Assembly (NCBI GenBank): GCA_002783265.1
Contig: PFFG01000006.1
Coordinates: 1-64,000, forward strand
DNA from: Candidatus Gracilibacteria bacterium CG17_big_fil_post_rev_8_21_14_2_50_48_13
GTDB taxonomy: Bacteria > Patescibacteriota > Gracilibacteria > 1-14-2-50-48-13
Length of the DNA stretch: 64,000 bases
Direction: 5' to 3'
The translations under genes were made by a program, and so were the position numbers. The notes beneath the pieces were generated by a model. It was not told the origin of the DNA. It was given only the letters and a program-made list of their open reading frames with translations, and ran no database searches. The stretch's first letter is position 1, and each line of letters starts with the position of its first letter. Shown piece by piece: positions 23,000 to 30,593 of the stretch.

Positions 23000-23314
23000 T
23001 TAGTTGCCCGCTGGGGTTACTGGGAGGTTTTCTATTTGAATACCATCCGTTCCTGCACCAGAAACCTGGATATCGCCAAGGTTGACACCAGAAGCTGTTT
23101 CAGGAAGAGTTGTTCCTGTACCATGAAAAGGAGCCGTTGCTTCAATGTACTGCGCAACAAGATAGCGCATACCGCCATCCACCAGCCAAAAGGCGGCAGC
23201 AAACAGCAAAGTCACAGCAAGCACAATAAAGGAATGACGGATTAACACATCATTCTTTGGCCACGTTACGAAACCGAGTTCTTTCACCGCATCGCGGATG
23301 TACTTGAAGAGCAT
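23000..23314 (-). CDS. secE: preprotein translocase subunit SecE with C-terminal extension, 104 aa
   Basis: Single-helix SecE: the amphipathic FKYIRDAVKELGFVTWPKND precedes one membrane helix (about 25-47). Bacterial single-span SecE usually ends soon after this at about 60 residues. Here about 40 more residues (ATAPFHGTGTTLPET..., Gly/Thr/Pro rich, neutral) continue outside. The frame extends upstream to a GTG at 23359, only a few bases from the predicted transcript start, so the internal Met is chosen. Confidence 0.92.
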   Translation of the reverse strand: MLFKYIRDAVKELGFVTWPKNDVLIRHSFIVLAVTLLFAAAFWLVDGGMRYLVAQYIEATAPFHGTGTTLPETASGVNLGDIQVSGAGTDGIQIENLPVTPAGN

Positions 23315-23368
23315 TTTCACGGCAAACAAAATTCTGAGGTAAAAAACGTCCTTACGCACGTTGCCGCT

Positions 23369-23396
23369 ATTTTAAGCCTAGGCGCCAAACTTGCAA
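23369..23396 (-). promoter_or_regulatory. promoter for secE-nusG operon
   Basis: Minus strand TTGCAA, 16 bp, TAAAAT (-10 at 23369-23374, -35 at 23391-23396). Confidence 0.65.
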
Positions 23397-23477
23397 GAGT
23401 AAATGCCCCAGCTTTGCAGAAAAAAGATTGCAAGAGCACACAGGCTCCATATAATGCACCTGCTTAACGTTCCCTGC

Positions 23478-23562
23478 GCCGAAGTGGTGGAATTGGTATA
23501 CACGCGCGACTCAAAATCGCGTTCCGCAAGGATTGAGGGTTCGAGTCCCTCCTTCGGCACCA
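23478..23562 (+). tRNA. tRNA-Leu (CAA anticodon)
   Basis: Class II tRNA with acceptor GCCGAAG / CTTCGGC, anticodon loop CTCAAAA, a variable arm, GTTCGAGTC T-loop, A discriminator and encoded CCA. Confidence 0.96.
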
Positions 23563-23587
23563 TCTCAACTGGAACGAATCAGCACAC

Positions 23588-23663
23588 GCCGCCCTAGCTC
23601 AGCTGGTAGAGCAACGCATTCGTAACGCGTAGGCCGTGGGTTCGAATCCCATGGGTGGCTCCA
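23588..23663 (+). tRNA. tRNA-Thr (CGU anticodon)
   Basis: Acceptor GCCGCCC / GGGTGGC, D-arm AGCTCAGCTGGTAGAGC, anticodon loop TTCGTAA, T-loop GTTCGAATC, encoded CCA. It lies 25 bases after tRNA-Leu and is likely co-transcribed. Confidence 0.96.
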
Positions 23664-23701
23664 GATCGTTCTTCTATTAGGCGAACCCACGCAAGACCAT
23701 G

Positions 23702-23723
23702 TATAATGAAGTGAACTCACTTC
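23702..23723 (+). promoter_or_regulatory. -10 element with adjoining palindromic operator
   Basis: TATAAT (23702-23707) is followed directly by GAAGTGA-AC-TCACTTC, a perfect 7-bp inverted repeat. No good -35 is visible. The same arrangement, with 13 of 16 operator bases identical, precedes the metal P-type ATPase at 30.6 kb. Confidence 0.65.
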
Positions 23724-23733
23724 CTGTTTCTCC

Positions 23734-26430
23734 ATGTCTTTACGCAATACCGCATCAAATCCTCCTTCTGAAAAATTCTGGGAAATGGATTTCGAAGCAG
23801 TGCTCAAACACTATACAAGCAGCAGGGCCGGCCTCTCCAAGGCTGAAGCGGAGCGTCGACTTTCCGTCTACGGTCCTAATGCCCTCCCGCCTGCCGCATC
23901 CCGCCCTGCTATTTTGCGCTTTCTCGCTCAGTTCAATAATGTCCTCATTTATGTCCTGCTCACTTCAGCGCTGATCACAGGCCTGGGAGCTCACTATCTG
24001 GATACCGCCGTTATTCTAGGTGTCGTGTTTCTCAATGCGCTCATTGGGTTTATACAGGAAGGCAAGGCCGAACGGGCCCTCGCCAGCATGAATGCCCTAC
24101 TCGAAGCACGGTGCACGGCGCTCCGTGGTGGCGAAAAGGTCGATTTGGCTGTGGAACAGCTTGTTCCTGGAGACATTGTGCTCCTTCAGGCGGGAGATAA
24201 GATTCCGGCGGATTTACGTCTTCTGGAAAGCGTGCGATTTGCCGTTGATGAATCCATGCTTACGGGCGAATCCATTCCCGTTGAAAAAAAAGTTGCTGCC
24301 ATACAGACGGCTGATATATTGGCGGAACGCATAAACATGGGCTATTCTGGCACGCTTGTGACGCGTGGTACGGCCACGGGAATCGTCACAGCAACGGGGC
24401 CTCAAACGGAGTTGGGGAACATTTCTCGTCTGCTCGATACCACCGAATCGATAAAAACTCCTTTACTGCAGGTCATCGATCGCTTTGGAGGGTCCCTTTC
24501 CCTTGTGTTATTTCTTGTGGCTGCAGGAACCTTCGCCGTGGGAACACTGGTGCGCGGGCTTGCTCTGGATACGATGTTTTTAGCAGCGGTGGGACTTTTT
24601 GTTGCCGCTATCCCAGAAGGGTTACCGGCAATAATCACCATAACTCTAGCACTTGGCGTCCGCAAAATGGCGCAAAAAAATGCCGTTGTGCGCAAACTCC
24701 CTGCGGTCGAGTCTCTCGGAGCCGTTACCGTGATTTGTACGGACAAAACAGGCACCCTTACACAGAATGCCATGACCGTCACCATGGCCGAGACAAGGCA
24801 AAGCGCATACACTTTTGCAGGTTCCGGGTACGACCCGCATGGCATCATTAGTCCCGCCGCAACAGATGAACTGCGCACACTTCTTGAGCTTGGCGTGCTC
24901 TGCAATGATGCGGGCCTTCTGCCCCCTACAGAAGGACTTGGAGCGAAAGGGTGGCATATTGTAGGAGACCCCACTGAGGCAGCCCTGCTTGTTGCCGCTC
25001 AAAAAGCAGGCATTGAACAAAAAGCACTGCTTGCACAGCTTCCCCGCACAGATGCACTTCCCTTCTCATCGGAGACAAAAGTTATGGTGACTCTGCATCA
25101 CGATCATCAGGGCGCGTGTTTTATTGTGATCAAAGGAGCTACAGAAGAGATCCTTAAACGCTGCAGCACCTTACCAGAGGAGACCACAGAAGCCCATTGG
25201 CTTGAGCGGTCTGCCCAGCGCGCCGAGCAAGGTGAGCGCACGCTGGGATTTGCTATCAAACACCTGCCGAAAGCCCAGGAAATTCTCCAAGAACGGGATG
25301 CGGAGCATGGCTTTAGCTTTGTCGGCTTTGTGAGCATTAGCGACCCCCCACGCGAAAGTGCGAAAAGAGCTGTTGCACAGTGCCGATCCGCAGGAATTGT
25401 CGTCAAAATGATTACGGGTGACCATGCCCTAACGGCGGAAGCCATCGCCCAGCAAGTTGGCATCGAATTCCTGGGACCTGCCGTAACAGGAGAAATGCTG
25501 GAAGGTGCGTCAGAGAAGGAATTGCTGCGCCTTGTACGCAGTACCAATGTATTTGCCCGTGTAAACCCAGAGCACAAATTACGACTGGTAGAGGCCCTGC
25601 AAAAAGACGGAGAACTAGTTGCTATGACGGGTGATGGCGTGAACGACGCCCCAGCACTCAGGCGTGCGGACATCGGCATTTCCATGGGAAAAAATGGCAC
25701 GGAAGTTGCCCGTGAAGCCAGTCGTATGGTTCTTTTAGACGATGCCTTCGAGACCATTGTGTCCGCCGTTTCAACAGGGCGCACAGTCTACGACAATATC
25801 ATGAAATCCCTTGTCTTCATCCTCCCAACGAGCTTTGCCGAAGCACTTCTTATTGTGCTCGCCATTGCACTGGGATTTCCCCTCCCCATTACTCCTCTTC
25901 AAATACTCTGGGTCAATCTTGTCACGGAAGTGAGCCTTTCCCTCGCCTTAGCCATGGAAGAGGGAGAAGCAGATATAATGCAGCGCAAACCACGCGCAAA
26001 AAACGCCGGACTCTTTGGCGCGCAGGAAACACTCCGTACCACCTTAATCACAGTGATATTTATTACCCTTTCCTTGATTTCCTTTGTAGTAACGCAGAAT
26101 ATGCAGGGATCGTCGCTCATCCTCTCCCAAACTGTCATGGTGAACATGGTCGTCCTGCTTGAAATTGTCTGTTTACTGAGTACGCGCTCACTCTCTGAGA
26201 CCTTTATACAAAAAAATCCATTGGTCGGCAATCGGCCCATTCTGCTTTCTATATCGATCGTTTTTGTGCTCCAACTCTTATTTACCTACCTACCGGTGAT
26301 GCAAGATCTTTTTGGCACAACACATATTGGTGTATCAGAATGGATTTTGCTTCTTGCCCTGAGTCTTCTTGGGTTTCTTCTCATGGAACTTGAAAAACCC
26401 CTCAGGCGTTATCTGCTCCGTAGGAAATAG
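23734..26430 (+). CDS. cation-transporting P-type ATPase (P2 type, Ca2+/Mg2+-like), 898 aa
   Basis: Full-length P2-type pump. An N-terminal cation-ATPase domain (FEAVLKHYTSSRAGLSKAEAERRLSVYGPNALP) is followed by membrane helices. The actuator TGES is near 177, PEGLPA in M4 near 295, the phosphorylated Asp in CTDKTGTLTQ near 335, ITGDHALTA near 555, and the hinge TGDGVNDAPAL near 631. Six C-terminal helices include LWVNLVTEVSLSLALAMEE. The ion is probably Ca2+ by overall pattern, not proven. Operator-like palindrome upstream suggests metal- or stress-responsive control. Confidence 0.93.
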   Translation: MSLRNTASNPPSEKFWEMDFEAVLKHYTSSRAGLSKAEAERRLSVYGPNALPPAASRPAILRFLAQFNNVLIYVLLTSALITGLGAHYLDTAVILGVVFLNALIGFIQEGKAERALASMNALLEARCTALRGGEKVDLAVEQLVPGDIVLLQAGDKIPADLRLLESVRFAVDESMLTGESIPVEKKVAAIQTADILAERINMGYSGTLVTRGTATGIVTATGPQTELGNISRLLDTTESIKTPLLQVIDRFGGSLSLVLFLVAAGTFAVGTLVRGLALDTMFLAAVGLFVAAIPEGLPAIITITLALGVRKMAQKNAVVRKLPAVESLGAVTVICTDKTGTLTQNAMTVTMAETRQSAYTFAGSGYDPHGIISPAATDELRTLLELGVLCNDAGLLPPTEGLGAKGWHIVGDPTEAALLVAAQKAGIEQKALLAQLPRTDALPFSSETKVMVTLHHDHQGACFIVIKGATEEILKRCSTLPEETTEAHWLERSAQRAEQGERTLGFAIKHLPKAQEILQERDAEHGFSFVGFVSISDPPRESAKRAVAQCRSAGIVVKMITGDHALTAEAIAQQVGIEFLGPAVTGEMLEGASEKELLRLVRSTNVFARVNPEHKLRLVEALQKDGELVAMTGDGVNDAPALRRADIGISMGKNGTEVAREASRMVLLDDAFETIVSAVSTGRTVYDNIMKSLVFILPTSFAEALLIVLAIALGFPLPITPLQILWVNLVTEVSLSLALAMEEGEADIMQRKPRAKNAGLFGAQETLRTTLITVIFITLSLISFVVTQNMQGSSLILSQTVMVNMVVLLEIVCLLSTRSLSETFIQKNPLVGNRPILLSISIVFVLQLLFTYLPVMQDLFGTTHIGVSEWILLLALSLLGFLLMELEKPLRRYLLRRK

Positions 26431-26446
26431 GTCATACGAGCACCAA

Positions 26447-26910
26447 AATAACAAAAGCCGTCATTGGGTAATGACAGGCTGTTTGTTTTTGTTTCGGTTG
26501 GAGGCAAAAGTTCGTGCCCCCGGGAAACAGTTCAGAAGTTGACGAGACTCCCCTTGTTTAGCTCTCCACCTTACTTTGGTAATACTATATCCCGTATCCC
26601 AAGGGTCGCTTTGGCGAGTAGACTGGACAGTGTTTGAAACTCCCTCCAAAGAGAAAGACTCCGTACCGATCAGCTCAGCAGTAGAAGCGGAGCACCAGGT
26701 GGTCACCCGGGCGTCCTGAGCATAAAGTAGAGAAAGATCAAAGATGGACGATTCCCCGAGGGGGAAGAGCCCATGCCCCTTGGGAGCCGGGAGACCACGT
26801 TGGTACGTATCTCCGATTGACTCCGCGTCAAGGCGGTGGGCGTCTATCCTTCATCTTTACCTGCTTTACACTGGCTCTGGTTGGAAAGGAACATTTGAAG
26901 TTTTGATCTT
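26447..26910 (-). ncRNA. structured non-coding RNA, copy A (about 465 nt)
   Basis: No protein-coding content is shared with its homologue, but several blocks are. These are the 5' end ATGAAGATCAAAACTTCAAA, then CGGTACGGAGTCTT, GGGAGTTTCAAACAC, CCCTTGGGAT-CGGGATATAG and a hairpin GGGGGCA / TGCCTCC around CGAACTTT. It has its own promoter and ends in an intrinsic terminator (AGCC-GTCATT, ACCC loop, AATGAC-GGCT, then U-rich). A helix near the front (AAAGATG...GACG with CGTCCATCTTT) has a differently sequenced but still paired counterpart in copy B, indicating conserved structure. Copy A carries about 100 extra bases. I recognise no known RNA class (not tmRNA, RNase P or 6S by eye). Confidence 0.82.
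26456..26480 (-). terminator. terminator of RNA copy A
   Basis: Minus strand AGCCTGTCATT / AATGACGGCT with ACCC loop, followed by TTTTGTTATTTT. It also lies about 25 bases after the upstream ATPase stop. Confidence 0.88.
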
Positions 26911-26916
26911 CATCGC

Positions 26917-26944
26917 ATTATAGCGAACTGAAATCTTTTAGCAA
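26917..26944 (-). promoter_or_regulatory. promoter of RNA copy A
   Basis: Minus strand TTGCTA, 16 bp, TATAAT (-10 at 26917-26922, -35 at 26939-26944). Spacing and position match the promoter of copy B. The 100 bases from here to 27050 show nothing else. Confidence 0.85.
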
Positions 26945-27050
26945 CTTTCTACACTGGTAAGTATAGCATAAAAGTGGCGCAATACGCAAAATCAGCTCGC
27001 AAGACCTCATGAAAAGCCAGTTCGGAAACTTCAATTTTTACCATAAGATC

Positions 27051-27101
27051 TTGACAATCTCACAATAATATCGATGATAACGGGGATTTGAAAGGAGGTG
27101 A
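27051..27101 (+). promoter_or_regulatory. promoter and strong ribosome-binding site of zinc-site protein gene
   Basis: TTGACA (27051-27056) is followed after 17-18 bp by a GATAA-containing -10. AAAGGAGGTGA (27091-27101) is a full-length Shine-Dalgarno sequence six bases before the ATG at 27107. This is the only perfect site I see in a window whose genes nearly all lack one. Confidence 0.8.
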
Positions 27102-27106
27102 CTTGT

Positions 27107-27418
27107 ATGAGCCACCAAGTTGAATCAGTGCCGGAAGGCAAAAAATCCTACAGTGCATCTGAAGATGCATTCGAGCTCCTGAATAGTGCGCAAAGTATTT
27201 TTGAGGCAGCCACAACAGGCAATCTCATTGATCTTGATGCAGATGAGCTTCAACTGTTCCAAAGGCTAATTGGCGTCCTAGGAATTGTAGAATACCCCTG
27301 CGATGCACACTGTGGAACTGTTGTTCTCATCAGCTCTGCGGACGTAAGTGAGCTCAAGGAAAACGAGAAAGTCTTTTGCAATAAAAAATGCGAAAAGAAT
27401 ATTCTCAAAAAACCGTAA
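27107..27418 (+). CDS. small protein with CxxxC pairs, 103 aa
   Basis: Unknown family. The N-terminal two thirds are acidic and helical (SEDAFELLNSAQSIFEAATTGNLIDLDADELQLFQRLIGVLGIV). The C-terminal third has CDAHCG and, after 25 residues, CNKKCEKN, a plausible four-cysteine zinc site with a basic tail. The ATG is fixed by the perfect Shine-Dalgarno upstream; a GTG three codons earlier lies inside that site. The gene is flanked by divergent RNA copy A and, downstream, its own terminator and the DUF2339 gene. Confidence 0.8.
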   Translation: MSHQVESVPEGKKSYSASEDAFELLNSAQSIFEAATTGNLIDLDADELQLFQRLIGVLGIVEYPCDAHCGTVVLISSADVSELKENEKVFCNKKCEKNILKKP

Positions 27419-27426
27419 GATTTTGG

Positions 27427-27451
27427 AACCGCCCCCGTGGCGGTTTTCTTT
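27427..27451 (+). terminator. intrinsic terminator
   Basis: AACCGCC / GGCGGTT stem followed by TTCTTTTC. Confidence 0.9.
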
Positions 27452-27495
27452 TCAATAATGTAAAATGAACACACTTATAGTTTTCTCAGACCGGC

Positions 27496-30084
27496 ATGAT
27501 CCCAAAAAGTATAGAAGAGCAGATAGAGATTCTTACCAAAGAGCTTTCTCAGCAAAATACTTCACTGCAAAAAGTACGTGCCCTCCTGACGAATTCTGGA
27601 CTTGCAGGTATCCTCCTTGGACTGTCTTTTCTGCTAACTGGATATGGGAACGCCCTTCCTGCTGCGATTATCATTCTTCTCAGCGTTTATTTGATTGTTG
27701 CATCTAGTAGCATACTGTCTTTCACTACACAAAGAGAATATCAACCTACCAACTCACCCAATTCCTCCCCAGTTGTTACACCAACTGAACCTACAGAAAC
27801 TATGCAGGATGCCATTGCGAATTCAGGTGTTACCTCGCTCACACCACCCCCCACTCCGCCCGAGACAGCACCCCAACCTTCGAATAGAGAAAGTTTTGAA
27901 GCAAGACTTGGCACAAAGTGGTTTAGTATAGCAGGAGTTATAATCCTCATGATTGGTGTCGGATTTTTTATCAATTCCGCTATTGAGTATGGCTGGATTA
28001 CACCTCTCTGGCGAATTCTTCTCGGTACACTTCTTGGAGCCGGACTCCTCACAGTCGGGTACAGATCTACACGTGATCATGCCCTTCTGTCCTGGGGGAC
28101 ATCACTTATGGCTGGTGGACTTGCGCTAATGTATTTTATGATTTACGCATCATACCATTTCCCTGAATATCAAGCAGCAACCGGTGTATCCCTGAGTGTA
28201 GATATTATTCTCCTCATTTTAGCTTCATCGCTTGGCATATTCCTCGCGCTTCGGAAAAACAACCAACTTGTCCTCGGTGAAGCCTTCACATTAGGATATC
28301 TCACCGTACTATTAGGTGAAACATTTGGTATTATGACGTTTATCTATCTCTTAGTACTTGCACTTGGAGTTACTCTTATCTTGTTCTGGAAAAAGTGGAC
28401 TATGCTTGGACTTTTAGGCCTATGTATCAGCTATGGTGTATATGCCTATTTAACAAGTACCGGTCATAGCGATATACTACTTCACAGTAGCGTGCTTGGG
28501 GTGCTCTTCTTCACTTTTTATTTACAAGGCTACTTTCTTCCACAGGCAAATAACTCAACTGACTCTCTCTTTATCACAATAGCAAATGGAGGAAACGCCT
28601 TGCTCTTCTTCGTATTTTCTCAACAGCTTTCTGGTGCAATAAATACATTTATATCTGCAGCAGGCTTGGCCCTTGTCGCTGTTCTCTATTTTCTCCAATT
28701 CAGAGCAAAGACCACAACAAAAGAAGTACAAATAGTCTCCACTTTTGCCGGTGTGTTCTTCATAAACATCGCATTAACTCTTCTTCTTCCCTTTGAATCC
28801 TACCCTCTGCTCTTTGCACTAGGCGCTGTTGTATCTTTCTGGCTCTACAAGAAAACAAGAATAACAACGTGGCCGAGTATCGGGACATTGCTTATAGGCG
28901 CCTCAGGCTATAGTTCTTTGCATCTCATGGCACCATATATTTTTGCAACTCACGGTCTTCCTATTTTTGAATTCTGTATACTGATTGGATCAAGCATTCT
29001 CTTCTTGGCGATTCAAGCACTCAGTCCTTCTGAGGACTCCCCCTTCGCGCAAAATGTACGTATCGTTACTTCTGCTGCGGGCTATTTGGGGACATGTTTT
29101 CTCCTTGCTGCTGGGATAACTACTGTACACCCCATTGCTCCAGCCCTAGAAACAAATGTTGCTATCGCCTTACTCATAGTATTCATGCTTGTATTCCGAG
29201 GAAAAAACCCGCACTTTGCTCTCCAGAGCCTATTGCTCTCTGGCTTTGTTGTCATGCGACTTGTTTTCATTGATAGTTGGCAGCTAGTTCCTCTGAACCC
29301 GAGTTCATTACTCCTACCTGGATCAACGTATATAACTGTATTTATCCCAGCAATTTTTGGCATGATCCTTCTGCATAATCAGTCTCAAAATAACAACACA
29401 TTGTACGTCTCAATTTTTCCAGAGATACAAGCAGTCCTTGCTTGGAGCATTTGTCTCCTTTTCGCCTATTGGGCAACATTAGAAGCGTGGCCATCGCCAC
29501 TTCTGCTTCTCTTTTTTCTTACACTCGTCAGTCTTCTGTGTCTTATACAAAAGCATAACCAATTTGTCCAACAATCCATTGGGGTTTCCATCTATATACT
29601 CTTTTGTGCACTGATCAATACACTGACGTTTACATCCGATCCAAGTCTAAGCATCGTCAATTTTAGTACACCACTCATCTACTTTTTTTCGATGCTGATT
29701 CCAGCTTTGGGTGGACTATTACAAGCATATATTTGGCACAATAAAGTGAAAACTCCCCAATTTGACCTTGTGCGGGACTTGTATATTGGAGGATCAACAC
29801 TTGTACTTCTGATGACCGTTTATGCACTTGCTACAAGCTACATAGTATCAATAGGCTGGTCCCTTATTGCGATATTGCTCATAGCGTTTGGCTTTACAGC
29901 AAATATGCGACGCATTCGCATTGCTGGCCTTGCACTCATGTCTGTCGTCTTGTTGAAAGTATTTGCACTTGACCTTACTTCCCTTCTTCCTGGGTATCGA
30001 ATTTTGTCTTTCATTTTATTGGGCGTTCTTTTCCTCTTTGTTTCCTTTCTCTATAGCAAAAACCGAGATACCTCAAAAGGCTAA
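27496..30084 (+). CDS. DUF2339 multi-pass membrane protein, 862 aa
   Basis: Very hydrophobic protein with well over twenty predicted membrane helices. A short N-terminal coiled helix (EEQIEILTKELSQQ) and two helices precede a Pro/Thr-rich loop (about 80-130). The hallmark DUF2339 segment follows: SFEARLGTKWFSIAGVIILMIGVGFFINSAIEYGWITPLWRILLG. Function of the family is unknown. Its base composition is more A/T-rich than most neighbours. It lies between the two RNA copies. Confidence 0.9.
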   Translation: MIPKSIEEQIEILTKELSQQNTSLQKVRALLTNSGLAGILLGLSFLLTGYGNALPAAIIILLSVYLIVASSSILSFTTQREYQPTNSPNSSPVVTPTEPTETMQDAIANSGVTSLTPPPTPPETAPQPSNRESFEARLGTKWFSIAGVIILMIGVGFFINSAIEYGWITPLWRILLGTLLGAGLLTVGYRSTRDHALLSWGTSLMAGGLALMYFMIYASYHFPEYQAATGVSLSVDIILLILASSLGIFLALRKNNQLVLGEAFTLGYLTVLLGETFGIMTFIYLLVLALGVTLILFWKKWTMLGLLGLCISYGVYAYLTSTGHSDILLHSSVLGVLFFTFYLQGYFLPQANNSTDSLFITIANGGNALLFFVFSQQLSGAINTFISAAGLALVAVLYFLQFRAKTTTKEVQIVSTFAGVFFINIALTLLLPFESYPLLFALGAVVSFWLYKKTRITTWPSIGTLLIGASGYSSLHLMAPYIFATHGLPIFEFCILIGSSILFLAIQALSPSEDSPFAQNVRIVTSAAGYLGTCFLLAAGITTVHPIAPALETNVAIALLIVFMLVFRGKNPHFALQSLLLSGFVVMRLVFIDSWQLVPLNPSSLLLPGSTYITVFIPAIFGMILLHNQSQNNNTLYVSIFPEIQAVLAWSICLLFAYWATLEAWPSPLLLLFFLTLVSLLCLIQKHNQFVQQSIGVSIYILFCALINTLTFTSDPSLSIVNFSTPLIYFFSMLIPALGGLLQAYIWHNKVKTPQFDLVRDLYIGGSTLVLLMTVYALATSYIVSIGWSLIAILLIAFGFTANMRRIRIAGLALMSVVLLKVFALDLTSLLPGYRILSFILLGVLFLFVSFLYSKNRDTSKG

Positions 30085-30097
30085 ACACACATGAATA

Positions 30098-30456
30098 AAG
30101 AAAAAAGCCCGCATTGGGTAATGTGGCTTTTGTCTGTGTTTTGGCGGAGGCAAAAGGTTTCGTGCACTCCTAGAAACATGTGTTTTTGACGCTGACGAGG
30201 CGGCGGTTTTTCCTCAACCGTACTTCGGTGATGCTATATCCCGCATCCCAAGGGGCGCTTTGTCGGGAGTCGAAGACGGTGTTTGAAACTCCCCATAAAG
30301 AGAAGACTCCGTACCGCAATTCCCAGCAGTAGTGGCGGAAAATGTGGGGTCACCACACTTCCTGTTCGTACAGTAGAGAGAGACAAACGTACAGGCAGCG
30401 CGCTTATCTCTCTCGGCTGAATCTCTGTGCAAAGGAGCATTTGAAGTTTTGATCTT
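30098..30456 (-). ncRNA. structured non-coding RNA, copy B (about 360 nt)
   Basis: Homologue of the RNA at 26447-26910, same strand, 3.5 kb away. The 5' end, CGGTACGGAGTCTT, GGGAGTTTCAAACAC, the CCCTTGGGAT-CGGGATATAG block, the GGAG-GCA / TTGC-CTCC hairpin and the ACCC-loop terminator are all kept. The front helix is GAGAGAGA / TCTCTCTC here, where copy A uses unrelated but also complementary bases, which is compensatory change. Overlapping frames do not encode the same peptide as copy A, so it is not protein coding. Confidence 0.82.
30103..30131 (-). terminator. terminator of RNA copy B
   Basis: Minus strand AAAAGCC-CATT / AATG-GGCTTTT with ACCC loop and U tract. Also suitable to stop the convergent DUF2339 transcript. 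Confidence 0.88.
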
Positions 30457-30462
30457 CATTGC

Positions 30463-30490
30463 ATTGTAACGGGTGAAATTTTTTTGGCAA
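30463..30490 (-). promoter_or_regulatory. promoter of RNA copy B
   Basis: Minus strand TTGCCA, 16 bp, TACAAT (-10 at 30463-30468, -35 at 30485-30490). Confidence 0.82.
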
Positions 30491-30542
30491 TATTCTATGC
30501 TTGCCACCTGCAAATAACTATTTTTAAACGCACGTTTCTTTC

Positions 30543-30587
30543 TTGGAAACCCGCATAAAATGTGCTATTATGACGTGAACTAATTTC
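30543..30587 (+). promoter_or_regulatory. promoter and operator of P1B ATPase gene
   Basis: TTGGAA (30543-30548), 17 bp, TATTAT (30566-30571), immediately followed by GACGTGAACTAATTTC (30572-30587). That element matches the palindromic GAAGTGAACTCACTTC of the first P-type ATPase in 13 of 16 bases and occupies the same position relative to the -10. Confidence 0.75.
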
Positions 30588-30593
30588 TCCTGC

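Noticed and set aside
26461-26706. Open frame of 81 codons on the minus strand inside RNA copy A
   Set aside because: The equivalent frame in copy B is not conserved as protein although the RNA blocks are; stops and frameshifts differ, while hairpins and the terminator are kept.
26447-26910. Could the RNA be tmRNA, RNase P RNA, 6S RNA or a group II intron
   Set aside because: No tRNA-like ends, no GAGGAAAGTCC or ACAGNRA regions of RNase P, too long for 6S, and no domain V-like hairpin; but only inspected by eye.
26447-30490. Island between the RNA copies as an insertion sequence or transposon
   Set aside because: No transposase, integrase, terminal inverted repeats or target duplication seen.
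30214-30513. Open frame of 99 codons on the minus strand inside RNA copy B
   Set aside because: Starts upstream of the RNA promoter, has no counterpart in copy A and mixes Cys/Ser/Thr at random; treated as a chance frame in a non-coding RNA.
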